From positions 23,591,780-23,655,779 of the forward strand of contig NC_081545.1 of the NCBI RefSeq assembly GCF_901000735.1: DNA of 64,000 bases, in the 5' to 3' direction. Position numbers and translations under genes: made by a program. Each line of letters starts with the position of its first letter. The stretch's first letter is position 1. Below are positions 20,689 through 33,365 of this stretch, piece after piece. Below the pieces are notes generated by a model. It saw only the letters and a program-made list of their open reading frames with translations, had not been told where the DNA came from and did not search any database. The DNA is from Corylus avellana. Lineage: Eukaryota > Streptophyta > Magnoliopsida > Fagales > Betulaceae.

Positions 20689-23600
20689 ATGGGCAAGCAA
20701 AAACAGCAAGTGATATCCCGCTTCTTTGCTTCAAAACCTAAAACCCCGCCAAACCCTTCCCCTTCTCCTCCTCCTCCTCCTCCATCTTCAACCCCACCAA
20801 CCCCTCCTCCCAAAATCTCAGCCACAGTCACTTTCTCACCCTCCAAACGCCTCCTTTCCTCCCAACTCTCCTCCCCGAATCCCAAACCCCCAAAACTCCC
20901 CAAACTCTCTCCTCACACCCACAACCCCATTCCCCCTCTCCCCAACCCCTCCCTCCACCAAAAATTCCTGCACAAACTTCTAGAACCTTCCCCAACCCCT
21001 CCAGAACCTTCCACACATAACCCAAATCCAAACCCGACCAAATACACCCCCTTAGAACAACAAGTAGTGGACCTGAAGAACAAATACCCAGATGTTCTTT
21101 TGATGGTGGAAGTTGGTTACAAATACCGCTTTTTCGGCGAAGATGCTGAAATTGCCGCCAGGGTGTTGGGGATTTATGGCCTTTTGGATCACAATTTTAT
21201 GACGGCCAGCGTGCCAACTTTTCGATTAAATGTCCATGTGAGGAGGCTTGTGAGTGCTGGGTATAAGGTTGGTGTGGTGAAGCAGACCGAGACCGCGGCC
21301 ATTAAGGCTCACGGGGCGAATCGGTTGGGCCCGTTTTGCCGGGGTTTATCGGCTTTGTACACGAAGGCGACGCTGGAGGCAGCCGAGGATGTGGGGGGAG
21401 GAGAGGACGGTTGCGGGGGAGAGAGTAATTATTTGATGTGTGTGGTGGAGAAGTGTGTCTTGGAAAAGAATATGGAGTGTGGATTGGAGAGTCAGTTTGA
21501 TGTGAGAATTGGGATGGTTGCGGTGGAGATATCTACCGGGGATGTGGTTTATGCGGAGTTCAATGATAATTTTATGAGGAGTGGGCTTGAGGCTGTGGTT
21601 TTGAGCTTGTCACCGGCCGAGTTGCTTCTTGGGGAGCCTCTCTCTAGGAAAACAGAGAAGGTAACCTCGTAGTTATGATGATAAAAGTTTCTGTTAAAGA
21701 AGAAATGAAACACATTTTTGCTCATGTTTGTGAAATGTACAGTGCTGGTTTTTGCTGATATTAGTTAAGGGCTTCGGTTCTCTTGTTGCATTTTCATTGC
21801 GCGTTTATATCAAATATATTTAATCTATGGATGATGTGATTTGTCATTTTTGTTACGATGCTTGTTTATCTATTGCTATATGATTTTCCTGACCTCCAAG
21901 TTGGACTTGCCTAATATTATTGGGAACTTCTGTAATTAGTCCTTACTTGGTTATCCTGGACCTGCCTCAAATGTCCGTGTGGAGCATGCCTCGCGAGAGT
22001 GCTTCAAAGATGGTGGTGCACTTGCGGAAGTGATGTCTTTATTTGAGGTCATGAGTGAAGATAGTTTAGCAGATCATCCAAAACAAAACACAGAGATCGC
22101 AGAGCAGGGGTTGACAATTGAGGTATGGTATTATTTACACTTTTTTCTTCATGCACCAAGCTATATTGAACCATAGGGCATGCATAACACTCTTTAACCG
22201 GCAACTGCTCCTTTAGCAGATCCTGTTTTAGTTGAATAACCTCAAGATTACTTTATCCTCATGGATTAGTTAAATTATTAGTGGTCCGTCTGCTGCAAAT
22301 TTTTCGTATTGCTTCCTTTTTTATAAAAGAAAAATGTGATTATATCTTTATTTTCTGTCTTCATAACGCCATTGTTTGTATTTTTATTTGGTTATGTACT
22401 TATATAACTTTTTTTTTTTTAGTTTTTTTCACTTCTTTTTCATCTGTCGTCTTTTTACACCATGCTATTTTGGTTTTAAAGGGAATTATGAACATGCCAG
22501 ATTTGGCCGTCCAAGCATTGGCCTTAACCATTCGTCATCTAAAACAATTTGGTTTTGAAAGAATTTTGTGCCTAGGAGGTTCATTTAGGCCCTTTTCAAG
22601 CAACACGGAGATGGCCCTCTCAGCTAATGCACTTCAACAATTGGAGGTAATTGACTATTTTTTGTCTTCTGAAAAGTTGTTTGCCTGGTGAATGTTAATA
22701 AAACTAGTATTGTGATATTCTAAACTGCCAATAGTTCTGAGCTAGCATAAGGTCTGGCTCCTCTGCCTCTGGGCTGCCACCGTTGGACAGGATCTTTCAA
22801 CAAGGTAGTAAATCATCTCAACCCCAATGGTTCATACTTCAATACGTAAACCGGACCCTAAGTTAGTTGGAATCAGGCTTACTGTGACTCAGATGCTGCA
22901 CTGACAGCATTGATGTTTTTATGACTTCATTGTCATCTATCGTCAATTGTTGTAGCCCACATGGTCATGGTTGAGTTGGCAGCAGCAATGCAGCGTTGTC
23001 TCTCCAGTGTAGGATAACTTATACCTAGTTGGAGGAATAATGAACATCCTCTAGGAAAAAATTCTGAGGAATTTTGAAAGTATTCTTGAAGAATGTTATT
23101 ATTATTATTTCTGAGTCTTGAAAAACTTTATTAACATGATATATGCATAATGCATTTGATATTTTCTGGAAGCTGAATAGCTTCTTCTATTTTTTTTTTT
23201 TTTTTTTCCCTCGCAGTAGATAACTGTGTCCCTTGTCTTTAGGTTTTGAAGAATAACAGTGATGGGTCTGAGTCTGGCTCCTTGCTGCAGTCGATGAATC
23301 ATACTCTGACTATATTTGGTTCAAGGCTTCTTAGGCACTGGGTATGGGGTGGATGTGATTCTGATGTATTTTGCTTGAAATCTCGTTCTCCAGTATTTAA
23401 TAGTTCGATCACATGATACAGGTAACTCACCCTTTATGTGATAGAAACATGATTTCTTCTCGCCTTGATGCTGTTTCTGAGATTGCAGAGTCGATGGGGT
23501 CTTCTAGATCTTCTCAAAATATTGGAGGGTCAGATGGGGAAGATTCTGATATAACAATTGTACAACCTGAGTTTAATTATTTGCTTTCTTCGGTTTTGAC

Positions 23601-26600
23601 CACATTGGGAAGGTCACCTGATATTCAACGTGGAATAACAAGAATCTTCCATCGGACTGCCACCCCATCAGAGGTAATTAATGCTTATCCTTTGCTCTAT
23701 CAATGAGTATTGCTTTACGTAGTATTCCTCTATAAATGTATTTTGCTGTACTTTTATCAACATATAAATAATTTATGTGTTCATCTTTCTGGTCAATGAT
23801 TCTAGTACTAATGCCTTAAAATTTATTTTCTAACCTCACCCCAACCACCAACCGAAAGTTGATACTCCTATTTCTTAGTGCAAGTGCATGCATATTTGCT
23901 TCTTTGGATTGGGTTGGGCAGCTACATGCTATGCTCACCCAGTTAGTACAATCTTCAAATTTAGTGTTGAAAGATCTTGATCTTATAGTGTTGAATGTTG
24001 TCAGCTTCTGATCAACTTTAGAAGCATTTACTTATGTGCAGTCCTTGTAGTGATTTAGGTGGGTTCTAGTTCTCTACTGAAGGTCAAAGTTTTGCTGTTG
24101 AAAAAGATAATAAATGGATAATTGAATGAATTAGTACTGGTGTTTTTTTTTTTTTGGTGATATTCTATGAGGAATGTATTCTTCATCAATTCATTCTATC
24201 AATAGTGGCTTAGAATGTTGGATTTCTGATATTGTTCAAATCGTATAACATGTCAAAGCTAGAATCAATTACGCAATAATACAATTTTTTTCTCCCTCAT
24301 CATTAAGTTCTAATTGATTGTGGAGTCAATTCTCATGCCTCCTATATAGCATGCTGATAGTTTTTGCATGATTGGATGTTACAGTTCATTGCAGTTATTC
24401 AAGCTATTTTATATGCTGGAAAACAACTTCAGCAACTTCATATTGAAGAAGAGAACAATGGGAAAAATATGAAAGCAAAGACTGTGCGCTCTGAATTGTT
24501 GAGAAAGTTGATTTTGGCTGCTTCATCATCCAGTGTAATTGGCAATGCTGCGAAACTGTTGTCTACCCTTAACAAAGAAGCAGCTGATCAAAGGGATCTA
24601 CAAAATTTAATTATCATTTCTAACGGCGAATTTCCTGAGGTTTGTACTATGGACAAAGGGCTTCATCCTCTGAATTCCAATATTTTTTCTCCTCTCTCTC
24701 TCTCTCTCTTTGTGCTTTATCATGCCTTCTTTAATCATGCTCCCTATGCGATCTTGACATGACTTGTTATGCATAGGGTGCTAAAGCCCGGAAAGAGCTT
24801 CAACTGGCAAAGGAGAAATTGGATTCTTTGATTGATTTGTATCGCAAGCGGCTTGGAATGCGCAAGTTGGAATTCATGAGTGTGTCTGGAATAACACATT
24901 TGATAGAGGTAGTTGAATTGAAATTCAGCCTGGAAATTGTTTTACGTAATTAAAATTCCCAATGCATGTTATAGATATTTTTTTCTATTCGAGATGAGAA
25001 GTGCTATACTTCCCAATTTTTTTTTTTTTTTCTTTTTCTAAAAATTGGTTCCCAAATGATTCACCATCACATGAGATTTATTATTTTGGGAAATGTGTCA
25101 CCAACTCATGGGATGGGGACATATCATTTGGAAACCAACTTTTAAAGAAAACATTTATGAGGTGTATCATTTCTCATTCAAGATTCCATCTATCTTGTTA
25201 CTCCAAAGTTAGTTATTTTGTACTTTGAGTGCAATTTTCTTTTTTCCTCAAATAGTGTAGAGTGTCCTTAAAGTCAGGTGTTTGAGTTGTTACATCTACT
25301 AATAGATTTTGCTAAAACAACTAAAGGTGTTCATGTGTTCTAATGTAGCAGTTGTTTCTAGTTTTTTCCACAGACTCCATTTTTTCCTGGGAGGGGGTTA
25401 GTTTCTAAAGCTCAATTTGGTTAATCTGAGGGTGTATGTTTCTGTTATTGTTCAACACAAAATTAAGTTAATGAGCTTTTTATTTTGTTTTTAGAGCTTT
25501 TTGGTTGGTGGTGCTGTTTGTGTTTTGTTTCTTTGTTTTTTCTTGTTTCCTCACCTCTTTTTGGTCGTTTGTTGAATGTCTATCTTTATTTACAATGTTT
25601 TTACATTTTTCTACCTGAAGGTTTGTTAAGCTTTGAATTAAGTTACGCATGGTATGATGGACGCTTGTCTTTACTACAAGTATTGAACCATAGTTAGCAT
25701 GTGGGTTATGTTAATGCTTAAGTTTTATGAAACTGGCAATAGCTTTGTTATTTAGATAAAGAGAAATATTAGCATTCTCAAGTCCATCTCTTACCATTTT
25801 TGTCTATGTGGCACATTCACATCCACTTTTTTTTTTTTTTTTTTTTTTAAATAAAAATAAAAAACAAAAACAAAAGCAAAAGAACAAAGAGAATGCTAGG
25901 AGATTGACACTTGAGAATGCTGACTAGCATTTCTCTTAGATCAAACTCTAGTGACTTGAAATATTGTTACATTATTGTCCTTTTTTTTTCTCCCTTTATA
26001 CATATATCGATTGGTTATTCATTGTTATTGGCCATGTTCCCTTGTCTTTATGTTTTGCAGACATGCTTGGCCTTACTTTTGATTATTTCCCTTGAAAATA
26101 TAGCTTGATGATTTTAATTACATCTGCAACACTTGTTGGTATACCTAACTTAGTGTAGCTTTGCTGCAGTTGCCCTTAGATGTAAAGGTACCTTTGAATT
26201 GGGTCAAGGTAAACAGCACCAAAAAAACAATACGCTATCACCCACCTGAAGTATTGACTGCTTTAGACGAGTTATCCCTGGCAAATGAGAAGCTAACTAT
26301 TGCCTGTCGTGCTGCTTGGGATAGCTTTCTAAGGGGATTCAGTAAATATTATGCCGAGTTCCAAGCTGCTGTTCAAGCATTAGCTACATTGGATTGTCTG
26401 CACTCACTTGCCATTCTTTCTAGAAATAAGGTATACTCTTTGGAGAAATGATTACCTCCTGTCCCTAAATTATAGTCCACATATCCCTTTCAGGATGTTC
26501 CAGAAGTTTTCTCTACCGTAGAAATGTTGTAAAATAAATTTTGAATTTTGCCACAATCACCCTCATCCATTTATTACAGTTAATATGAATGGGTCAGTGG

Positions 26601-29600
26601 AAAAGCATTTATTTGTAGTTACCACAATTTTTGTTTTGCCATACTGAAAATCATTTAGGGACGGGGTGTGAAATCTTCCACTATATCTGTGACTTAAAAC
26701 TTTATGTTATATGGTTATGTAATTACTTATCAAAAAAAAAAGTTATATGGTTATGTAATCCTCTAAATTAATCTGTTGCAGAACTATGTTTGCCCAGTTT
26801 TTGTCTATGAAGATGAACCTGTTCAGATATATATTTGTTCTGGTCGTCACCCGGTACGTTTGTGAAACTTATTTAGTTTTTCTACACTCAATGAGGTATC
26901 TTATTGATTAAACATTGAATCTGTTCAACTGATGTTATTGCATAAATGACAATATATTTCTCCTCAATCAAGGTATTGTAGTCTTTGAGCTACATTCTGT
27001 TATGAATGCACAAAGTAATTCAACTTGTTTGATGAGAAGCTTTCTTTATCTAATCTCAGTGCTTTGGGTATTACTCGGTGCTACAATAATGTTTTGTGTT
27101 GAATCAATTTCTCTATTTTTTGATGTGTAGATGGCATTGGGATTCCAAAATGTAGATCATTATTCAGAAACATTAGATTTTATTCCTTGAGTGGTCTTAT
27201 TAGTATTCACATTCCAATTCTAGAGATTTCTTAGTAGTGGGGTTACTGCATATATAGATAAAGGTTTATTTACATCAAAATTAAGGTTAAAGAAAATTCA
27301 ATAGTTCTAGCCTTGGTTCTCATTTTTCTCAGAGGGAAAGCAGCTTCTGAAGATGGGGTAGATAATGGAAACTCTTCCATACATGTTGATATGGGTCGAG
27401 CTGATGTTTTGCAAAGATATTTTGTTGGAGAAATCATTATTTTTTTTTGTTTAAGTATTTGGAGAATATATACTTACCTCCTCAAACTAACATCTTGTTT
27501 GCAAAGACACATTTAAACTACCATTTCTGACACTTGACTCCTCCAAACTATCAATTCGTTGTAATTTGGCCCCTCTGTCAGATGTTGGCATTAAAATAGA
27601 TAGAAAATGAGACATGGATGTGAAAAATTGACTTAGAATATCCAAAGTGCCCTAAAAATTACTTTAAAAAAAGAAGCAACCATTTTTTTTTAAGAAAAAA
27701 AGGGTGGCTTGACCACCTGTAAGTTCAAAATATGAATGTGTAGGTCACGTCTGCTATTTTTCATCTATTTTAACATCAACAGCTAACTTAGGGGCCCTTT
27801 TGCAACGAAATGGTAGTTGAAGGGGCCCAAGTGTCACAAATAGTAGTGTGGTGGTGCCTTTGCAAAGAGAGTGTCAATTTGAAGGAGGTATGTTTTTCCC
27901 AATTTTTTTAATTTATACATCAGTATTAACAAGTTCAAAATCTCTCTCTCCCCCTCTCTCTAAGCGGGGAGAGACACTATGACCTATTCTCTTTTCAGAG
28001 AAGTGGTTTCCTAGTTTCTACCTATCCTCTAGGTCACATTTTGAACTTACCGTTCTGGACCCGTGATTTGAGAAAATGGGGGTTTTGTTTTGGGATATGG
28101 CCTCCTGTTTACTGCTTATTACTTTTGACCAGGTTTTGGAAACTACATTGCAAGACAATTTCGTTCCAAATGACACAAATTTGCATGCAGACGGAGAGTA
28201 TTGTCAGATTGTTACTGGACCCAACATGGGTGGAAAGAGTTGCTACATTCGCCAAGTTGCTCTCATTGCTATCATGGCTCAGGTAAAATCAAGTCTCCAA
28301 CTACCATGTATTGTTTATGATTTGGTTGTTAAAACTTAAAAGGGAATTGACCAACTGTCTTCACATTGAACCTGTGCAACATTTTCAAATCAGTTACAAT
28401 CCACATGGTATCTTACTTATTTTTATATAAGGCAGCATTTGTTTCAACGGTAAAACGTTTTTTGATGGAATATATATTTGACTAAAAACATTTTAGTGAA
28501 AACTACTGATTTTCTAGTATTTGGCTACCACTCTAAAAATGATCACGAAAATATTTTTTGATGTTTGTTTCGCATTGAAAATCATTAATATATTTTTATA
28601 TAACCTCATATAATTAATAATTGGGTAAATTACACTTTGCTTCCCCCTCCAAAATTACCACCCCATTTGCATTTACACCTTCAAACTAAGACTCACTGCG
28701 ACTCAGACCTATAAACTACGAAATGTTTCAAATTACACTTTGTATCATGTGTGACGAGCACGTGCGCTAGAGCCATTTATGCTTCCCAAATTACCTCCAT
28801 TTGGGAAGTATCAATTATGAAATTGCCATTGTGCCATATCATGAGGTGCTTCAGAACAGACTACCCAAAAAAAATCAATGGAACAATTGTGTGGCGGCCC
28901 CCTCTGTTAGTATGATGACCAAGCCACCCCTGCTATAGTAGAGGGGTAGCCATGCGGCTGCCCTACCATAATAGAGGGGGTGGTTGTGTGGTCACCCCCT
29001 ACCAACAAAAGGGTGGCCACGTTACCATTATAGAGGGGGGCCCATACCAAAACCGAGGGCTTCTTCTTCTTCTTTTAACATGCTTCAACCATAGAAGGAC
29101 AATTTGTACATCTCAAATCTAAAATATGCATGTGTGTCACCTAAGTCATTTTCTATCCATTTCAACCCAAACAGCTACCAGAGGAATCCTTTTGTAATGA
29201 AATGGTAGTTGGAAAGGATGAAGTGTCACAAATAGTAGTCTTGGGGTGCATATGCAATAGGGATGTTCATTCGAAGGGAGTAAGTATATTTTCCTTTTAG
29301 ATCAATTTAATAACTGGATAAATTGATCTTTTTAAGGATTCAATCCAAAATTGGCCCTTGTACTTTTGATATTTATCAAATTAGTACTTAGGTTTTCAAA
29401 AGTGATAAAATTTGTCCTTGTGCTTTCTAACTATTTAAAATCACTCCTTCCTTCCACTTCTGTCATTAAGCTGTTTGCAACCTGTACCCAAAAAATCAGG
29501 TGGTCCAATCACATTACGCCGCATGTACTATCTCCACGTAAGCATTGTTAGATCATCACACATTGCCAAATCAGTGCTCCATCTTGACATCTTTACCATA

Positions 29601-32600
29601 TTAACATGTCTCCTGAAACAAAACAAAACAAAAAAAAGAAGGAAAGGGTGGCGGTGGGGAAAATCCCCTCCGTGGGTGGTGGTACAACAACCCACCCCCA
29701 CCTTGTAGAGGTGGTCGCGGGGACTCCTCTTGCCTGCGACCCACCCCTAGCACTGGAGGACTAGAGCAACCACAAGAACAAGCGGCGCAAGATCTTCAAG
29801 TGAATCTGCATTGGCATACTCATCTTCAACTTCATCGTCCTGGTGACAGTGTTCATTGTCTAGGCCATCCTCCAACCCAACAATCCCAAGTTCAAGTTCA
29901 CCCCCTAGGATGCCACTGTATATGTACTTCTCTCGAAGGGGGACAAACAGGTGGAGGTGGTCACGGGGGTGGGGGGTCCCCTACGACCACCATCCAACCT
30001 GTGACCCAGTACGAAAGTGAACTGAAGGAGTGATTTCACACTGTCAAAAAGTGCAAGACCAATGTTATCACTTTTGAAAACCCAAGTACTAACTTGATAA
30101 ACATCAAAAGCACATAACCAATTTTGGATTCAACACTTCTTTAGTAAAGAAACAGTAAAATTTGAAAATTTTGGGAGCTTGCTAATATATATATAAGAGG
30201 TGAAGGATTTCTAGAATTGATATCTTCTAAGAAAAAATGAGCTCTAGGGAATTTTGTATAAGAAGTGCGAGTGTTAATATGAGGCATAAGTCATTTTATG
30301 CCCTAAATGCCTCATTTTACGCAAACTTTGAAATTCATTTTCGTTGACTTATATTTTTCATCCACACCAACTACTAAAAAATACAGGAAACATTTTTGAA
30401 AGAAGCTTTGACTTTGAAACAAATGGAGCTTAAGTGGAAACTAATAATGGCCAGTCCTTTTCTTTTCTACTTTTTATCTCCATACTTGCACTGTTGCACA
30501 TTTATGTTGGGTTTTCCTGTTTGGATTTCAAGTTTCATATTATCTTTTTGATTGTTGAAGTCGTGCTGTGTGTTTTAATAATCTAATACTCTATCATTAC
30601 TAAGAAGGCCTAGTATTCATCCTGGGTAAAGTGCTGTCTATTTGGATGTTTTGATATCAAGCAGAGTTCTTTTAGGTTATTTTCTTCTTTTTCTCTAGGC
30701 TTTTTTGGTTATGTTCATCTCTGTATTTATTTGCATTATTTTCTGAAATGGGATTTAGTATGAATTTTCTTCATCTAGTGTTGATTGTTGAATAATGTTT
30801 TTGTAATTTCCGAAATCTTTCTCTCATGCTTTTTTTTGACAAAATGGATCTGATTCTGATACGGTGTTTGCTTCATGGGAATTTACTCTGGTCCTCTAGG
30901 TCGGGTCCTTTGTACCTGCATCATCAGCAAAACTCCATGTGCTAGATGGTATCTACACCCGAATGGGTGCTTCTGACAGTATCCAACAAGGGAGAAGCAC
31001 CTTTCTAGAAGAGTTAAGTGAGGCTTCACATATACTCCACAATTGCACAGCACGTTCGTTGGTTATCATTGATGAACTTGGGAGAGGCACAAGTACACAC
31101 GACGGTGTAGCTATTGCTTATGCTACATTGCATTATCTACTAGAGCAAAAAAGATGCATGGTCCTCTTTGTCACCCACTACCCCAAAGTTGCCGATATTA
31201 AAACTGAATTTCCAGGCTCTGTCGGGGCCTACCATGTTTCATATTTGACCTCACATAAAGAATCGGAAATAAAGGACTCAAAATCAGATCATGAAGACGT
31301 CACTTACCTATATAAGCTTGTCACTGGTGTTTGTGAGAGAAGTTTTGGGTTTAAGGTTGCGCAGCTTGCACAGGTAACTTGAGATCTCTGTCCCTTCCTC
31401 TCTCTCCTCCCACTTTTGTGTTGTGATTCAAAGTATACATTCTCCCCCTATGGTAGATTATCAAAATGGATTTCTACCGGAAAGTTGAGTAGTAAGAGTA
31501 CTAACAACAAATGCCCTATATGTCGTTCCCTTCTTTATATTTAGGAAAAATTTCAAAAAAACCACCAAAACCTACTTACATCAGATTCTTTATATTTAAC
31601 CAACCCTCAAGGGTTGTTACAGTATTCCCTATAAATTATTTTAATATAAACATTTATCTTTCCTCTCTCTTCTTTCATCTTTGGGGAAACTTCAGAAAAC
31701 CCCTCTGAAGTTCCAGCCGATTTGAAAAGACCCCCCTGAATTTCCAAAACTCTCATTTAAGCCCTCTGAACTTCCATTTTCTCTCACTTTGGACCCCTTT
31801 AACATTAAACTACGTCGTTTTGAATGTTTTATACCCATTTTACCCTTCCTCAAAACTACGTCGTTTTGTGTCCTAAAATTACCCAGCCTAAAACGACGTC
31901 GTTTTAGGCATTAATTTTTATTTTTTTAAAAAAAGAAAAAATTNNNNNNNNNNNNNNNNNNNNTTTTTTTTTTTTTAATTTTATTTTTTATTATATATAT
32001 ATTTTACTTTTTTTAATTAAAAAAAAAAATTATGCTTAAAACGACGTCGTTTTGGGCTGGAAATGTGTTGTGATTTTAGGACACAAAACGACATAGTTTT
32101 GAGGAAGGGTAAAATGGGTATAAAACATCCAAAACGACGTAGTTTAATGTTAAAGGGGTCCAAAGTGAGAGAAAACCAAAGTTCAGGGGGTCTAAGTGAG
32201 AGCTTTGAAAATTCAGGGGGGTCTTTTCAAATCGGCTGGAACTTCAGGGGGGTTTTCTGAAGTTTCCCCTTCATCTTTTTGTCTTTAATTGGGGATTGTG
32301 TTGGAATTTTGTGAAAAAAGTGAGGGTAGGTAGGGAACTTGTATTTTGTAAAGAAATAATATTTTAATGGTATAGGAAAAGGTAAGGGAAGTTATTGTGA
32401 AATATATTTTCATAGAGAAGCAAAAAGTAGTTTTGTGCTCTAAACTTAGGAAAAATCAAAAGGAAGCTGCTGCTAGTGCTCTAATATGGTGTTTACATGA
32501 TGAGGGTGAGCCTATTTTGCAATTGCTTTGACGTTTCAGATAATTCTCACTTAAGCTTCTCATTTGTTATATAATTGACTCTTGTTTAAGTTAAGTGGGC

Positions 32601-32938
32601 ACTCTTTTGTTTTACAGCTACCTCCAACGTGTATTAGTCGAGCCACTTCCATGGCTTCCAGGTTGGAAGCTTTGGTAACATGCAGGGCAGGAAGGAGATC
32701 GGGGAAAAAACTGTTGCTAGGGGAAATGCTGACTGATTATGAACAGAAAACCAAAGAGAACATTTTGGGAATTCCTGAGTGCTTCCGTCCAGGAGGGACT
32801 GGAGAATTAGAAGATATAAGTATTGCTTACAAGGAATTCTTTTTGAACTTGGAAGCTGCAATATCTGATGATGCAGGAAGCTTCCAGCTTTTAAATGCGA
32901 GGAGCATTGCAAAGGAATTAACAAGAAGGTTAAGATGA
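20689..32938 (+). CDS. MSH3: DNA mismatch repair protein MSH3, 12 coding exons
   Basis: MSH3 pairs with MSH2 (MutS-beta) to recognise insertion/deletion loops in the nucleus. Exons I derived, all joined in frame with GT-AG introns: 20689-21660, 21940-22122, 22482-22646, 23243-23341, 23422-23673, 24385-24639, 24777-24908, 26170-26430, 26782-26853, 28133-28282, 30900-31373, 32618-32938. All introns are phase 0. The product is 1111 aa (Arabidopsis MSH3 about 1081). The N-terminus has a PCNA-binding PIP box QQVISRFF (residues 6-13), then a proline-rich linker. The MutS mismatch-recognition domain starts near residue 120 (segment [20 protein letters not shown]). Walker A GPNMGGKS is at 826-833 and Walker B IIDELGRG has DE at 905-906. 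Introns 9, 10 and 11 contain transposons. All key ATPase residues are present, so the gene looks functional. It is convergent with the SEND1-type gene downstream. Confidence 0.95.
27465..27895. mobile_element. Inverted-repeat element in MSH3 intron 9
   Basis: The left end (ATACTTACCTCCTCAAACTA) and right end (TTGAAGGAGGTATGTTTTT) are inverted copies. Pairing continues inward: TTTGCAAAGACAC against GTGCCTTTGCAAAG, and ACCATTTCTGACACTTG against CAAGTGTCACAAATAGTAG. The short centre has no coding capacity. It belongs to the same family as the element at 28622-29292. Exact ends are uncertain. Confidence 0.6.
28622..29292. mobile_element. Related inverted-repeat element in MSH3 intron 10
   Basis: The left arm begins near GGGTAAATTACACTTTGCTT and includes CCACCCCATTTGCATT. 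The right arm includes GGGGTGCATATGCAATAG and TCGAAGGGAGTAAGTATATT, and shares CAAATAGTAGTNTNGGGGTG wording with the intron 9 element. The core (about 28890-29060) is GC-rich with GGGTGGCCAC/GTGGCCACCCC words. No coding capacity; ends approximate. Confidence 0.55.
29335..30135. mobile_element. Inverted-repeat element with captured NHL fragment, MSH3 intron 10
   Basis: The left end GGATTCAATCCAAAATTGGC pairs with the right end CCAATTTTGGATTCAAC. The arms continue (TTTTGATATTTATCAAATTAG against CTAACTTGATAAACATCAAA; GGTTTTCAAAAGTGATAA against TTATCACTTTTGAAAACC). GC-rich inner arms (GGTGGTGGTACAACAACCCA, GGTGGTCACGGGGGTGGGG) enclose a gene fragment at 29774-29932. The architecture is the same as in the AAA-ATPase-carrying element at 14039, but the outer arms differ, so it is a separate family. 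Confidence 0.65.
29774..29932 (+). pseudogene. Captured NDR1/HIN1-like (LEA_2) fragment, broken
   Basis: The plus-strand frame starting at 29774 reads a basic stretch KNKRRKIFK, a hydrophobic segment [19 protein letters not shown], then [14 protein letters not shown] and DATVYVLL. This is the membrane-anchor-plus-LEA_2 start characteristic of plant NHL proteins (NHL1-like). Three in-frame stops (after IFK, FIV and FTP) interrupt it, and the rest of the LEA_2 domain is absent. It sits inside an inverted-repeat element in an MSH3 intron, so it is a transposed fragment and not a gene. Confidence 0.65.
31683..32269. mobile_element. Mutator-like fold-back MITE in MSH3 intron 11
   Basis: Long inverted arms (GGGGAAACTTCAGAAAACCC on the left, GGTTTTCTGAAGTTTCCCC on the right) extend about 230-250 bp. 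Both contain AAAACGACGTCGTTTT-type palindromes and mirrored ACCCTTCCTCAAAACTACG / TTTTGAGGAAGGGT. A perfect 9-bp direct repeat TTCATCTTT flanks it (31674-31682 and 32270-32278), the duplication length of Mutator-like elements. The centre contains the 20-N gap at 31944-31963, as expected if the hairpin was hard to sequence. Confidence 0.85.
31944..31963. other. Assembly gap (20 N)
   Basis: Twenty undetermined bases lie between A-rich and T-rich arms at the centre of the fold-back element in MSH3 intron 11. No coding exon is affected. Confidence 1.
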
Positions 32939-33334
32939 AATTGGTTAGTTTTGTTTTCCTCTCCTCTTTCTTGAATTCTTTCTTCAAAGTAACAATTCTG
33001 AATAAAAATTTATGCTATTTTCGTAGTCTTGGTGGTGTGTTGTTGCACAGTCAATTTTCATGCCCGGGTAGTGGGCCATTGTAGTTTCTATCACATTGCA
33101 ATGATTGCATTATGGAGTTGTGATATAACTGTTGAATTTTGTGTGTTTTTTTAATCATTATTTTCAGATAAAAGGCCATTCCTGAAAGTGAGTGGCATGC
33201 ATACATACTATGGCGAGGAGAGCAACAGTAAAGCAATCGTGGCAGATTTCAAAATGAGGATTTCTTCTGTTTTGTAGATAACATTTTTGTGTAAATTTTT
33301 ATTTTTATTTTTATTTTCAGCACATTTCCGTTGC

Positions 33335-33365
<31 letters not shown>

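Noticed and set aside
20625..21031. Glycine/valine-rich minus-strand frames and a second plus-strand frame in MSH3 exon 1
   Set aside because: They are antisense and off-frame readings of the proline-rich MSH3 N-terminal linker.
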